Shown here one piece after another: positions 42,057-50,468 of a DNA stretch of 64,000 bases. Every line of letters begins with the position of its first letter. The first letter of the stretch is position 1. This DNA comes from Corynebacterium bouchesdurhonense (GTDB lineage Bacteria > Actinomycetota > Actinomycetes > Mycobacteriales > Mycobacteriaceae). Made by a program: the position numbers and the translations under genes. A model generated the notes under the pieces. The model had not been told where the DNA came from, did not search any database, and saw only the letters and a program-made list of their open reading frames with translations. The stretch covers positions 1,186,570 through 1,250,569 of the forward strand of contig NZ_LT546028.1 of assembly GCF_900078305.2 (NCBI RefSeq), given 5' to 3'.

Positions 42057-42085
42057 GCGCGGGCCCAATTTGGGTAGGCCCGCGC
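42057..42085. terminator. Perfect 9-bp inverted repeat after the multicopper oxidase
   Basis: GCGCGGGCC and GGCCCGCGC flank an 11-base loop. It lies 37 bases past the oxidase stop and just upstream of the tRNA-Gln promoter. There is no T-run, so it may be a weak terminator. Confidence 0.5.
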
Positions 42086-42091
42086 ATGGGT

Positions 42092-42097
42092 TACAAT
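42092..42097 (+). promoter_or_regulatory. -10 box for tRNA-Gln
   Basis: TACAAT ends 12 bases before the mature tRNA 5' end, with TTGGGT 16 bases further upstream as a plausible -35. This is a good fit for a housekeeping sigma promoter. Confidence 0.65.
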
Positions 42098-42109
42098 TCC
42101 CTACTGTCT

Positions 42110-42184
42110 TTCCCCATGGTGTAATTGGCAACACTACGGTTTTTGGTACCGTCATTCTAGGTTCGAGTCCTGGTGGGGAAGCCA
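42110..42184 (+). tRNA. tRNA-Gln (TTG)
   Basis: All four arms fold. The acceptor stem is TTCCCCA with TGGGGAA, and the anticodon stem is ACGGT/ACCGT with loop TTTTGGT, giving anticodon TTG for CAA. The T arm is CTAGG, TTCGAGT, CCTGG with one wobble. The discriminator is G and CCA is encoded (42182-42184). The gene lies upstream of tetR-mfd, as in related actinobacteria. Confidence 0.95.
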
Positions 42185-42212
42185 CGTGCGCGGGGGCCGT
42201 AAGGTGTGGGGC

Positions 42213-42836
42213 ATGGCTCGTCAGCGAATGACCGGACCGCAGCGCCGGGACCAACTCATGAACGTCGGGCGCGCAGCCTTCGCGGAACGCGGTTTCGAGG
42301 GGACCACCGTCGAGGAAATCGCGAGCCGCGCCGGCGTGTCCAAGCCGGTGATCTACGAGCACTTCGGGGGCAAGGAGGGGCTCTACCGGGCGGTGGTGGA
42401 GCGGGAGATGGAGCGGCTCCAGGCCGCGATCGTGGGCGTGATTCAGGAGGGACGCTGGCACGAGCGCATCCAGAACGGCGTGCTGGCGCTGCTCACGTAC
42501 GTGGAGGAGGAGACGGACGGCTTCCTCATCGTGGTTCACGGGCAGCTACCCGGCCAGGAGCGCACCTACTCCACGGTGCTCAACCGCGTCACCGCCCAGG
42601 TGTCCTACCTGCTCGCGCAAGCGTTCGAGCACCGGGGGTTGGATACCCAAGCCGCGACGCTGTACGGTCAGGCCCTCGTTGGCACCGTGTCCAACACCGC
42701 CCTGTGGTGGTTGGACGAGCGCACGCCGGACAAGCAGTCGGCGGCGCTGCACATTACTAATCTGTGCTGGAACGGGCTGCGCGGCCTCGAGGCGCTCCCG
42801 CACACGCAGCCGGACACTACCGGGAAGGACGCATGA
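42213..42836 (+). CDS. TetR/AcrR family transcriptional regulator
   Basis: A 207-residue repressor. The N-terminal helix-turn-helix is FEGTTVEEIASRAGVSKPVIYEHFGGKEGLYRAVV. The ligand domain is helical with several aromatic residues (SNTALWWLDERTPD). ATG 42213 (MARQRMTGPQRRDQLM) is the expected TetR N terminus; the longer frame overlaps the tRNA region. Its stop overlaps the mfd ATG, so the two are coupled. This pairing is conserved among actinobacteria, but the regulated target is not evident. Confidence 0.92.
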   Translation: MARQRMTGPQRRDQLMNVGRAAFAERGFEGTTVEEIASRAGVSKPVIYEHFGGKEGLYRAVVEREMERLQAAIVGVIQEGRWHERIQNGVLALLTYVEEETDGFLIVVHGQLPGQERTYSTVLNRVTAQVSYLLAQAFEHRGLDTQAATLYGQALVGTVSNTALWWLDERTPDKQSAALHITNLCWNGLRGLEALPHTQPDTTGKDA

Positions 42837-45800
42837 CTTTGACCCCGCCGCCGCTCGCCGGTCTGCTCACCCAGGCGCTCACGGACCCGAAGCTCAAGGG
42901 CCTCGTCTCCCACGTGGGAGATCAGACGCTGCACGTCACCGCCATCGACCAGGTTCGGCCGTGGGCCGCCGGCGCCCTGTCGCGTGAGGTGCCGGTGCTG
43001 GTGGTCACCGCCACCGGCCACGAGGCCGAGGACCTCGCCGCGGAGCTGAAGGCGATTGTGGGGGAGGAAAACGTCGCCCACTTCCCGTCGTTTGAGACCC
43101 TGCCGCACGAGCGTCTCTCTCCCGGCGCGGACGTGGTGGGCCGCCGCGCGAAGGTGCTGCACGAGATGCCGCGCGTGATCGTCGCCGCCGCCCGCGCGGT
43201 GTGCCAGCCGTGCCTGCCAGCGTCAGCCCCGATCGAGGTTGCGGTGGATGCGGAGCGCGACTTCACCGATCTGGTGCGCGAGATCGAGCACTACGCCTAC
43301 GAGCACGTGGACATGGTGGCCAAGCGCGGCGAGTTTGCCACCCGCGGCGGCATCATCGACGTTTTCCCCACCACCGCGGACAACCCGGTGCGCATCGAGT
43401 TCTGGGGCGACGAGGTGACGGACATCCGCACCTTTGCGGTGGCGGATCAGCGCACGATCGACGAGGTCGCCTCGGTGTCGCTGTTCCCCGCGCGCCAGTT
43501 GCTTATCGACGCACCCGTGCAACAACGCGCCGACGACCTTGCGCGGCGCTACCCCTCGAACCCGACCCTGGTGAGCTTGCTCACCCGCATCTCCGAAGGC
43601 ACGCACGCGGACGGGGAGGAGGCGCTCCTGCCAGCGTTGACGGACGCTCCGTGGTCCGTGCTGCCAGAGCTCGTGGGCGACGGCATCGTCTTGGTGACCA
43701 ACCCGGAGAAGGTCCGCGCCCGCATCGAGGACCTGGAGGCCACGGACCGCGAGTTCCTGGAAGCGGGCTGGGAGGCCGCGGCCATGGGTGCCGAGGGACC
43801 CGTGGCGGTGGAGGGGCTCGACGTCTCCGCGTCGTCCTACCGCTCGTATGAATCGCTCGCGGTCTCGGCTCAGAGGGCCGGCAACGCGTGGTGGACGTTC
43901 GCCCCGCCCGGCATGTTCGCGGCGGACGACGCCGAGACCCTGCCGCTGGAGTTCGAGGCCGCGCCGGCGCCGAAGGGCGACCCGAAGGCGATCGAGCAGC
44001 TCTACGCCACGCTGAAGCTGCACGTGCAAGACAACCACGGCCGCGCGGCGTTCATCGCGCCCGCGAAGGGCACCGTCGAACGCACCGCCGAGCGCCTGCG
44101 CGAGCACGGCATTTCCGCCCGCATCGCCTCCGACGGGCTCGAGCCCGTGGATGGCGCGGTGACCCTTTACCGGGCGCTGTCCCACGGCGGCCTGGTGTTC
44201 GGCGGCACGAGCACCGCCGCGGGACTGGTGGTGGTCACCGAGACGGACGTGACCGGCAACCGCGTCGGCGACATCGCGGGCGCCAAGCGTCGCGCCCCGC
44301 GCCGCCGCAACCGCGTCGACCCGCTCGCGCTGCAGCCCGGTGACTTTGTGGTGCACGAGACGCACGGCATCGGGCGCTTCGTCAAGATGGCGGAGCGCAC
44401 CATCAAGGCCGGCGACGAGGATTCGCGCCGCGAATACATCGTGCTGGAGTACCAGGCGGCCAAGCGCGGCCAGCCCGCGGACCAGCTGTGGGTGCCCATG
44501 GAGTCGCTCGACCTGCTGTCCAAGTACACAGGCGGCGAGAAGCCCAGCCTGAGCAAGATGGGCGGCAGCGATTGGAAGGCCACCAAGCGTAAGGCCCGCG
44601 CCGCGGTGCGCGAAATCGCGGGCGAGCTCGTCGAGCTGTACGCGAAGCGCCAGGCCGCGCCGGGCCACGCGTTCGCGCCGGACACCCCGTGGCAGCACGA
44701 GATGGAGGACGCGTTCCCCTTCGTGGAGACGGAGGATCAGCTGGCCGCCATCGAGGCCGTGAAGGATGACATGGAAAAGCCGGTGCCGATGGACCGCGTG
44801 ATTGTGGGTGATGTCGGCTTCGGTAAGACCGAGGTGGCCGTGCGCGCCGCGTTCAAGGCGGTGCAGGACGGCAAGCAGGTCGCGGTGCTGGTGCCCACCA
44901 CGCTGCTGGCGCAGCAGCACTTCTCCACCTTCTCCGGCCGCATGGACGGCTTCGGCGTGACGGTGCGGGAGCTGTCCCGCTTCACCTCGGCGAAGGAGGC
45001 GAAGGAGATCATCGCCGGCCTTGCCGACGGCTCCGTGGACGTGGTCATCGGCACCCACCGCCTGCTGGCCACCGGCGTGCAGTGGAAGAACCTCGGCCTG
45101 ATCATTGTGGACGAGGAGCAGCGCTTCGGCGTGGAGCACAAGGAGCACATCAAGGCGCTGAAGTCCCACGTGGACGTTTTGACCATGACGGCGACGCCGA
45201 TCCCGCGCACCCTCGAGATGAGCCTCACCGGCATCCGCGAGATGACCTCCATCACCACCCCTCCGGAGGACCGCCACCCGGTGCTCACGTACGTTGGGCC
45301 GCAGGAGGACAAGCAGGTGGCCGCGGCGATCCGCCGCGAGCTGCTGCGCGACGGCCAGGTGTTCTACATCCACAACAAGGTCGCGGACATTGAGAAGACC
45401 GCGCGCGCACTGCGCGAGCTGGTGCCGGAGGCGCGCGTGGTGGTCGCGCACGGGCAGATGGGGGAGCAGCTGTTGGAGCAGACGGTGCAGGGCTTCTGGA
45501 ACCGCGAGTACGACGTCTTGGTGTGCACCACCATCGTGGAGACGGGCCTGGATATCGCCAACGCCAACACGCTGATTGTGGAGAATGCCCAGAACATGGG
45601 CCTCAGCCAGCTGCACCAGCTGCGCGGCCGCGTCGGCCGCTCCCGCGAGCGCGCCTACGCCTACTTCCTGTACCCCAAGGACAAGACGCTCACGGAGACC
45701 TCCTACGACCGCCTGGCCACCATCGCCCAGAACAACGACCTGGGCGCCGGCATCGCCGTCGCGCAGAAGGACCTGGAGATGCGCGGCGCCGGCAACGTGC

Positions 45801-46462
45801 TGGGCGCAGAGCAGTCGGGCCACATCGCGGGCGTGGGCTTTGACATGTACGTCCGCCTCGTGGGGGAAGCGGTGGAGACCTACAAGGCGCTCATGCAGGG
45901 CGAGCTTGTCGACGCAACCGATCAAGGGCCCAAAGAAATCCGCATCGACCTCCCCGTCGACGCGCACATCCCGGAGGGCTACATCAAGGCGGAACGGCTG
46001 CGCCTGGAGGTCTACCGCAAGCTCGCCGAGGCCCGCGGCGAGGACGAACTGCGCGCGGTTGCCGACGAGATGGTGGACCGCTTCGGCCCGCTGCCCAAGG
46101 AGGTGGAGTACCTCATGGCCGTGGCGAGGCTGCGCCACCAGGCGCGCGCCGCCGGCATCTCCGAGATCCTCACCCAGGGCACCCGCATCAAGCTCCACCC
46201 GGTGGAGCTGCCGGACTCGAAGCAGGTGCGGTTGAAGCGCCTCTACCCGGGTGCGAATTACCGGGCGGCGGCGAAGGCGCTGCAGCTTCCGATGCCGCGC
46301 GAGTCCAGGGCCATCAACAGCCCGAACCTGCGCGACACCGAGTTGCTGCAGTGGGTGGCGGATGTCCTCACCGACATGTTCGACGCGCCAAAGGTGTCCG
46401 TTGCCGGCTCCACCGCCGTGGGCGGCGAGGCCAACAAGAAGGTCTTCTCCTTCGGCGGATAG
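42833..46462 (+). CDS. mfd: Transcription-repair coupling factor
   Basis: A 1209-residue Mfd that removes stalled RNA polymerase and recruits UvrA. In order, it has a UvrB-like damage module (VVTATGHEAEDLAAEL... HFPSFETLPHERLSP), the RNA-polymerase interaction domain (QPGDFVVHETHGIGRFVKM), and the translocase with Walker A DVGFGKTEVAVRA and DEEQ in IVDEEQRFGVEHK. Motif VI is QLRGRVGRSRERAYAY, followed by a C-terminal TRCF domain. The full length is present. Iterated elements occur at 43501-43512 and 45904-45915. Confidence 0.98.
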   Translation: MTLTPPPLAGLLTQALTDPKLKGLVSHVGDQTLHVTAIDQVRPWAAGALSREVPVLVVTATGHEAEDLAAELKAIVGEENVAHFPSFETLPHERLSPGADVVGRRAKVLHEMPRVIVAAARAVCQPCLPASAPIEVAVDAERDFTDLVREIEHYAYEHVDMVAKRGEFATRGGIIDVFPTTADNPVRIEFWGDEVTDIRTFAVADQRTIDEVASVSLFPARQLLIDAPVQQRADDLARRYPSNPTLVSLLTRISEGTHADGEEALLPALTDAPWSVLPELVGDGIVLVTNPEKVRARIEDLEATDREFLEAGWEAAAMGAEGPVAVEGLDVSASSYRSYESLAVSAQRAGNAWWTFAPPGMFAADDAETLPLEFEAAPAPKGDPKAIEQLYATLKLHVQDNHGRAAFIAPAKGTVERTAERLREHGISARIASDGLEPVDGAVTLYRALSHGGLVFGGTSTAAGLVVVTETDVTGNRVGDIAGAKRRAPRRRNRVDPLALQPGDFVVHETHGIGRFVKMAERTIKAGDEDSRREYIVLEYQAAKRGQPADQLWVPMESLDLLSKYTGGEKPSLSKMGGSDWKATKRKARAAVREIAGELVELYAKRQAAPGHAFAPDTPWQHEMEDAFPFVETEDQLAAIEAVKDDMEKPVPMDRVIVGDVGFGKTEVAVRAAFKAVQDGKQVAVLVPTTLLAQQHFSTFSGRMDGFGVTVRELSRFTSAKEAKEIIAGLADGSVDVVIGTHRLLATGVQWKNLGLIIVDEEQRFGVEHKEHIKALKSHVDVLTMTATPIPRTLEMSLTGIREMTSITTPPEDRHPVLTYVGPQEDKQVAAAIRRELLRDGQVFYIHNKVADIEKTARALRELVPEARVVVAHGQMGEQLLEQTVQGFWNREYDVLVCTTIVETGLDIANANTLIVENAQNMGLSQLHQLRGRVGRSRERAYAYFLYPKDKTLTETSYDRLATIAQNNDLGAGIAVAQKDLEMRGAGNVLGAEQSGHIAGVGFDMYVRLVGEAVETYKALMQGELVDATDQGPKEIRIDLPVDAHIPEGYIKAERLRLEVYRKLAEARGEDELRAVADEMVDRFGPLPKEVEYLMAVARLRHQARAAGISEILTQGTRIKLHPVELPDSKQVRLKRLYPGANYRAAAKALQLPMPRESRAINSPNLRDTELLQWVADVLTDMFDAPKVSVAGSTAVGGEANKKVFSFGG

Positions 46463-46486
46463 CGGCGGGGTACAGTTGCTAACCGC

Positions 46487-46560
46487 GCCCCCATAGCCCA
46501 ATTGGCAGAGGCAGCGGACTTAAAATCCGCGCAGTGTCGGTTCGAGCCCGACTGGGGGCA
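46487..46560 (+). tRNA. tRNA-Leu (TAA), with a short variable region
   Basis: The acceptor stem is GCCCCCA/TGGGGGC. The D arm has a GCC/GGC stem, and the anticodon stem is GCGGA/TCCGC with loop CTTAAAA, giving anticodon TAA. The T arm is GTCGG, TTCGAGC, CCGAC. The discriminator is A, as expected for leucine, and CCA is not encoded. The variable region is only GCAGT (five bases), whereas bacterial leucine tRNAs normally have a long variable arm. A TACAGT box at 46471-46476 may be its promoter. Confidence 0.85.
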
Positions 46561-46567
46561 CTCCGCG

Positions 46568-47419
46568 TCACAGGGCCACGAACAGCACGCTGATGGTCAC
46601 CACCGCGCCCGTGAGGTAGTTCAGCCAGAGGAACACCCGCCAGGCGCGGTTCACGCCGGCGCTGGTGGCGTCGGTGACGTTCCAGTAACGGGCCGTGTTG
46701 GCCACGTACCCGAGCCCCAGCAGGCCGATCACCCAGCCAGTGGCGGGTAGGGCGAAGCACGCAAGCGCCGCGACCAGGTACAGCGCGGCGGCGAGGCGGG
46801 TGGTGGTGCGCGCGCCGAGCTCGGTGGCCACGGAGCGCAGGCCCCCGGCCCGGTCCGCCTCCACGTCCTGCACCGCGCCGAGGGCGTGGCTGGCCATGCC
46901 CCAGCAGAAGAACGCGGCGGCGGCGAGGGGGAAGGGCGGTTCTAAGGTGGCGTCGGCAAGCGATGCCCCAACAAGGGCGGGCGCGGTGAAATGCGTGGAC
47001 GAGGTCGCTGAATCCACCAGTGGCACCTCTTTGAGACGCAGTGGCGGCGCGGAGTAGGCCACCACTGCCGCGAGCGCGACCGTGAGCCAGGCGGCAGAGG
47101 CCCCCGTGCCGGCGGCGTAGAGCACGGCGGCGAACGGCGCGACCGTGACGGCGGAGGCGACGAGCAGCGGGCGGTGCATGCCCCGCGGTAACACCGCGCC
47201 CTCGATCCCGCCTTTGCGCGGGTTGCGGATGTCGGATTCGTAGTCGAAGACGTCGTTGATGCCGTACATCGCGATGTTGTACGGCACGAGGAAGAACACG
47301 AAGCCGACGCACAGCCGCCAATCCACCCGCCCCGTGTCCAGCAGGTACGCGAGCGCGAACGGCACGGCGGTGTTGACCCAGCTGATGGGGCGCGAGGCGG
47401 CGAGGATGGCGCGGATCAT
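46568..47419 (-). CDS. crtEb: Lycopene elongase (C50 carotenoid prenyltransferase)
   Basis: A 283-residue UbiA-type membrane prenyltransferase that adds C5 units to lycopene to give flavuxanthin, on the way to decaprenoxanthin. The first Asp-rich motif is NIAMYGINDVFDYESDIRNPRKGG and the second is GAVQDVEADRAGGLRSVA. About eight helices are present. The start overlaps the crtYf stop by four bases. An iterated motif at 46950-46961 encodes SLADAT. Its end lies eight bases from tRNA-Leu. Confidence 0.93.
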   Translation of the reverse strand: MIRAILAASRPISWVNTAVPFALAYLLDTGRVDWRLCVGFVFFLVPYNIAMYGINDVFDYESDIRNPRKGGIEGAVLPRGMHRPLLVASAVTVAPFAAVLYAAGTGASAAWLTVALAAVVAYSAPPLRLKEVPLVDSATSSTHFTAPALVGASLADATLEPPFPLAAAAFFCWGMASHALGAVQDVEADRAGGLRSVATELGARTTTRLAAALYLVAALACFALPATGWVIGLLGLGYVANTARYWNVTDATSAGVNRAWRVFLWLNYLTGAVVTISVLFVAL

Positions 47420-47703
47420 GCGTCACCTTCGGGCCAGAACGCGGTTGCCACCAGCGCGGCGAACACGGGGTAGAAGAGGTCCTCGGCCGGGATGCGCCCG
47501 AGGAAGATGCCGGCGGTGTTGCCCGCACGGTAGTCGTACAGCCCGGCCGCGACCATCAGGTTGTCAAAGAGCACGGTCAGCCCGCACAGCACCGCCAGCA
47601 CGAGAGCGAGAGCTTGTGCTTGCCGACGCCCCCCTCGCCGCCGCCACCCCCACAACCCCGCCGCCGCGGCGATGAACGGCGCGCTGATGAACAGGTAGGT
47701 CAT
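47416..47703 (-). CDS. crtYf: C50 carotenoid epsilon-cyclase subunit
   Basis: A 95-residue lycopene-cyclase-domain protein with three helices. The family motifs are LTVLFDNLMVAAGLYDY and GRIPAEDLFYPVFAALVATAF. With CrtYe it forms the heterodimer that cyclises flavuxanthin to decaprenoxanthin. Both ends overlap neighbouring genes by four bases, so the crt genes are tightly coupled. Confidence 0.9.
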   Translation of the reverse strand: MTYLFISAPFIAAAAGLWGWRRRGGRRQAQALALVLAVLCGLTVLFDNLMVAAGLYDYRAGNTAGIFLGRIPAEDLFYPVFAALVATAFWPEGDA

Positions 47704-48011
47704 CGGCTGGCCACCTCCCGCGCCTCGGCAGCCAGGTTCATGGCCAGGTAGGTGAGGAAGAACAGGAACACCGGCTCCTCCACCGGCAGCTCCGGGGCGA
47801 GCTCGACACCCAGCATGTAGGGCGAGTCGCCCCGGTAGAACGTGCCGGTAGCGATTCCGAGGGCGTCCCAGGCCAAAAACGCGGCGACGCAGCCCACTGC
47901 CACGGGCCAGGCGCGGCGCGCGTCCCGGAAGAAGACGAGCCGGCGGCGGTGGTCCCACACCGCCATGCCCGCCAGGGAAAACAGCAGGCAGCCCAGGTAC
48001 GCGGCGCGCAT
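47700..48011 (-). CDS. crtYe: C50 carotenoid epsilon-cyclase subunit
   Basis: A 103-residue partner of CrtYf. It has MRAAYLGCLLFSLAGMAVWDHRRRL at the N terminus, AFLAWDALGIATGTFY, and the conserved acidic motif ELPVEEPVFLFFLTYLAMN near the C terminus. Three membrane helices are predicted. Its start directly follows the crtI stop. Confidence 0.9.
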   Translation of the reverse strand: MRAAYLGCLLFSLAGMAVWDHRRRLVFFRDARRAWPVAVGCVAAFLAWDALGIATGTFYRGDSPYMLGVELAPELPVEEPVFLFFLTYLAMNLAAEAREVASR

Positions 48012-49574
48012 CTAGCGCTCCTCGAGCGGGCCGGGGGAACGGTCGCCGCGCAGCCGCTTGACCACGTTCTCCGCGGAGATCAGGCACATGGGCACGCCCA
48101 CGCCCGGCAGCGTGGTCGCGCCGGCGTAGAGCAGGTTGTCCAGCTTTTTCGACCGGTTGCGCCCGCGGAAGAAGGCGGACTGTCGCAGCGTGTGGGCGGG
48201 GCCGATGGAGCCGCCGGACCAGGCGTTGTAGCGCTCGGCGAAGTCGGCGGGTCCCAGGGTCCTGCGCACCACCACGTGCTCGGCGAGGTCTGCGATGCCG
48301 CACCACTCGGCGATCTGGGCGACGGCCGCGTCCGCGATGCGCTCCACCGCCGGCGAGGCCTGCGCGCGGTACATGTCGCCGTGGCCCAGCGACTCCGCGG
48401 GCGGCACCGGCACGAGCACGAACAGGTTCTCGCAACCCTCCGGCGCGGTGGACGGGTCGGTGGCGGACGGCTTAGACACGTAGATCGACCTCGAGGCACC
48501 CAGCGGCCGGGCCGGCTCGGGCGCGTTGAAGACGGCCTCGAAGTCTGGGCCCCACTCGCTGCTGAAGAGGAGGTTGTGGTGGGCGAGCTGCGGCAGCGCG
48601 CCCTCGACGCCGAGCATGACCAGCACGGTTCCCAGGCCCGGGTCACGCGGGGCGAAGTAGCGCTCCGGGTAGGTGCGCTTCGCCTTCGGCAGCAGCCGGG
48701 TCTCGGTGTGGTGCAGGTCGGCGCAGGACACCACCACGTCGGCCCGGATTTCCTCCCCGCCGACGAGGCGGACGCCGGTGGCGCGGCGGCCCTGAAAGGT
48801 GATGGCGGCCACGTCGGCACCGAGCCGGATCTCGGCGCCCTGTTCGACAGCGAGCCCGTGCAGCGCCTCCATCACCGCAGTGAATCCGCCTTGGGGGTAC
48901 TGCACGCCCTGGACCAGGTCCGTGTGGCTCATCAGGTGATACATGGACGGCGTGCGCGAGGGGTGCGAGGACAGGAACACCGCCGGGTAGGTGAGCATCT
49001 GCCGCAGGCGTGTGTCGCGGCAGCGGCGGGCCACGAAGCTGTCCAGCGGCACCGTGAGCAGCTTGGCCAGCTCGCCGTAGCGGGGCAGCAGCTCGGCGTC
49101 CGCCACGGCACCCACGCCGGAGAACGTGGTGTACAGAAACCGCTCGACGGCCATGTCGTAGGTCTCGGCCGCCGAATCGAGGTAGCTTCCAAGCGCCCGG
49201 CCCGCGCCGGGCTCGATGGACTCGAAGAGCGCCTCGGCCTCGGCGCGGCCCGAGGTGACGTCGAGAGGCGGGTGCCCCTCGGCGAACAGGCGGTAGGCGG
49301 GGGTGAGGTCCACCAGGTCGAGTACGTCCGCGGTGCGCTTGCCAAAGAGCGCAAAGAAGTGGTCGAACGCGTCGGGCATCAGGTACCAGGACGGGCCGGT
49401 GTCGAAGCGGAAGCCGTCTACCGTCTCCTCGCCGGAGCGCCCACCGATGGCGGCCAGGCGATCCAGCACGGTAACCCGGTAGCCCTCGCGCCCGAGCAGC
49501 GCGGCGGTGGCCAGGCCGGCGGCGCCGGCGCCGATGACGATTGCGGTCTCGCGGTCATTGGCGGCGGGGGTCAT
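48012..49574 (-). CDS. crtI: Phytoene desaturase
   Basis: A 520-residue FAD enzyme converting phytoene to lycopene. The N-terminal dinucleotide motif is VIGAGAAGLATAALLGREGYRVTVLD. The substrate region GFRFDTGPSWYLMPDAFDHFF and the C-terminal bacterial-type signature LYAGATTLPGVGVPMCLISAENV are present. Its start overlaps the crtB stop by four bases. Confidence 0.96.
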   Translation of the reverse strand: MTPAANDRETAIVIGAGAAGLATAALLGREGYRVTVLDRLAAIGGRSGEETVDGFRFDTGPSWYLMPDAFDHFFALFGKRTADVLDLVDLTPAYRLFAEGHPPLDVTSGRAEAEALFESIEPGAGRALGSYLDSAAETYDMAVERFLYTTFSGVGAVADAELLPRYGELAKLLTVPLDSFVARRCRDTRLRQMLTYPAVFLSSHPSRTPSMYHLMSHTDLVQGVQYPQGGFTAVMEALHGLAVEQGAEIRLGADVAAITFQGRRATGVRLVGGEEIRADVVVSCADLHHTETRLLPKAKRTYPERYFAPRDPGLGTVLVMLGVEGALPQLAHHNLLFSSEWGPDFEAVFNAPEPARPLGASRSIYVSKPSATDPSTAPEGCENLFVLVPVPPAESLGHGDMYRAQASPAVERIADAAVAQIAEWCGIADLAEHVVVRRTLGPADFAERYNAWSGGSIGPAHTLRQSAFFRGRNRSKKLDNLLYAGATTLPGVGVPMCLISAENVVKRLRGDRSPGPLEER

Positions 49575-50464
49575 GGGCGGGGTCCTTTCCCTGAGGTAGG
49601 GCGGCGCAGCTGCCGGGCTGCGGCGCGGGCGGTGATCGCTGCCTTGCGGTGCGCGGGCACGCTGATGCGGGCGGCGGCCAGGTCGGCGGCCGCGGTGGCG
49701 TCCACCATATCCGTCAGCTCGTGAAACAGCGCTTCGGCGGCGGCGACGCCCGCACGCGCCGAGCGGGGCAGCAGGGGGAACGCGGCGCGGGCGTGGTCGA
49801 GTTCGGCGCGGATGGTGGCAACGAGGTCGTCTTTGGTTGCGTCGTCAAGCATGCGCTCCGAAACCTCGGGGAAGTAGCTGCGGCCGAGCTCGTCGCGGTC
49901 CTGGCCGAAGTCCCGCAGGAAGTTGATCTTCTGGAAGGCGGAGCCCAGCGAGCGCGCGCCGGCCTCCATCCGTGCGCGCTCGGCGGCACCCACTTCGCGG
50001 CCGGCGAGGAATACCGACAAGCACATCAGGCCGATCACCTCAGCGGAGCCGTAGACGTACTCGGTGAACTCGCTGTCGGTGTAGCGCGTCTGCGTCACGT
50101 CGCGGCGCATGGAGGCGAAGAACGCGCGCACGTGATCCGGGTCGAAGCCGCAGCGCCGCGCCGTGGCGGCGTAGGCGTGGAGGACCGGGTCTGTGTGGAA
50201 ACGGGTGCGCGGGGCGCCCAGGACGGAACGCTCGTAGGCGTCGAGCAGGGGCGCCGGGTCCGCCCCGGCCGCGGCGGCGGTGCCGTCCACGATCTCGTCC
50301 GCCACCCGAACCATCGCGTACAGGTTGCGGATGTCGCGGCGCTCGGCAGGGGCCAAGAGGCGCGCGGCCAGTGAAAAGCTGGTGGAATACGCGGCGATGA
50401 CCTGGGCTGAGGCGGCATCGCACATCCGGTCGTAGCGCGCCAGATAGTCGGGGGAAGCACTCAC
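49571..50464 (-). CDS. crtB: Phytoene synthase
   Basis: A 297-residue squalene/phytoene synthase joining two GGPP molecules. The first Asp-rich motif is VRVADEIVDG and the second is FQKINFLRDFGQDRDELGRSYFP. YSTSFSLAARLL near the N terminus is typical. I chose GTG 50464 (MSASPDYLARYD), four bases after the GT2 stop. A variant of the iterated element (49839-49850) encodes MLDDATK. Confidence 0.95.
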   Translation of the reverse strand: MSASPDYLARYDRMCDAASAQVIAAYSTSFSLAARLLAPAERRDIRNLYAMVRVADEIVDGTAAAAGADPAPLLDAYERSVLGAPRTRFHTDPVLHAYAATARRCGFDPDHVRAFFASMRRDVTQTRYTDSEFTEYVYGSAEVIGLMCLSVFLAGREVGAAERARMEAGARSLGSAFQKINFLRDFGQDRDELGRSYFPEVSERMLDDATKDDLVATIRAELDHARAAFPLLPRSARAGVAAAEALFHELTDMVDATAAADLAAARISVPAHRKAAITARAAARQLRRPTSGKGPRP

Positions 50465-50468
50465 CCGA

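Noticed and set aside
43223..46501. A 1092-residue open frame antisense to mfd, and similar long antisense frames at 16325-19111, 40512-42539 and 14222-15709
   Set aside because: High GC content removes stops from the complementary frames. These translations are repetitive in His, Arg, Gly and Val, lack domains, and lie opposite well-recognised genes.
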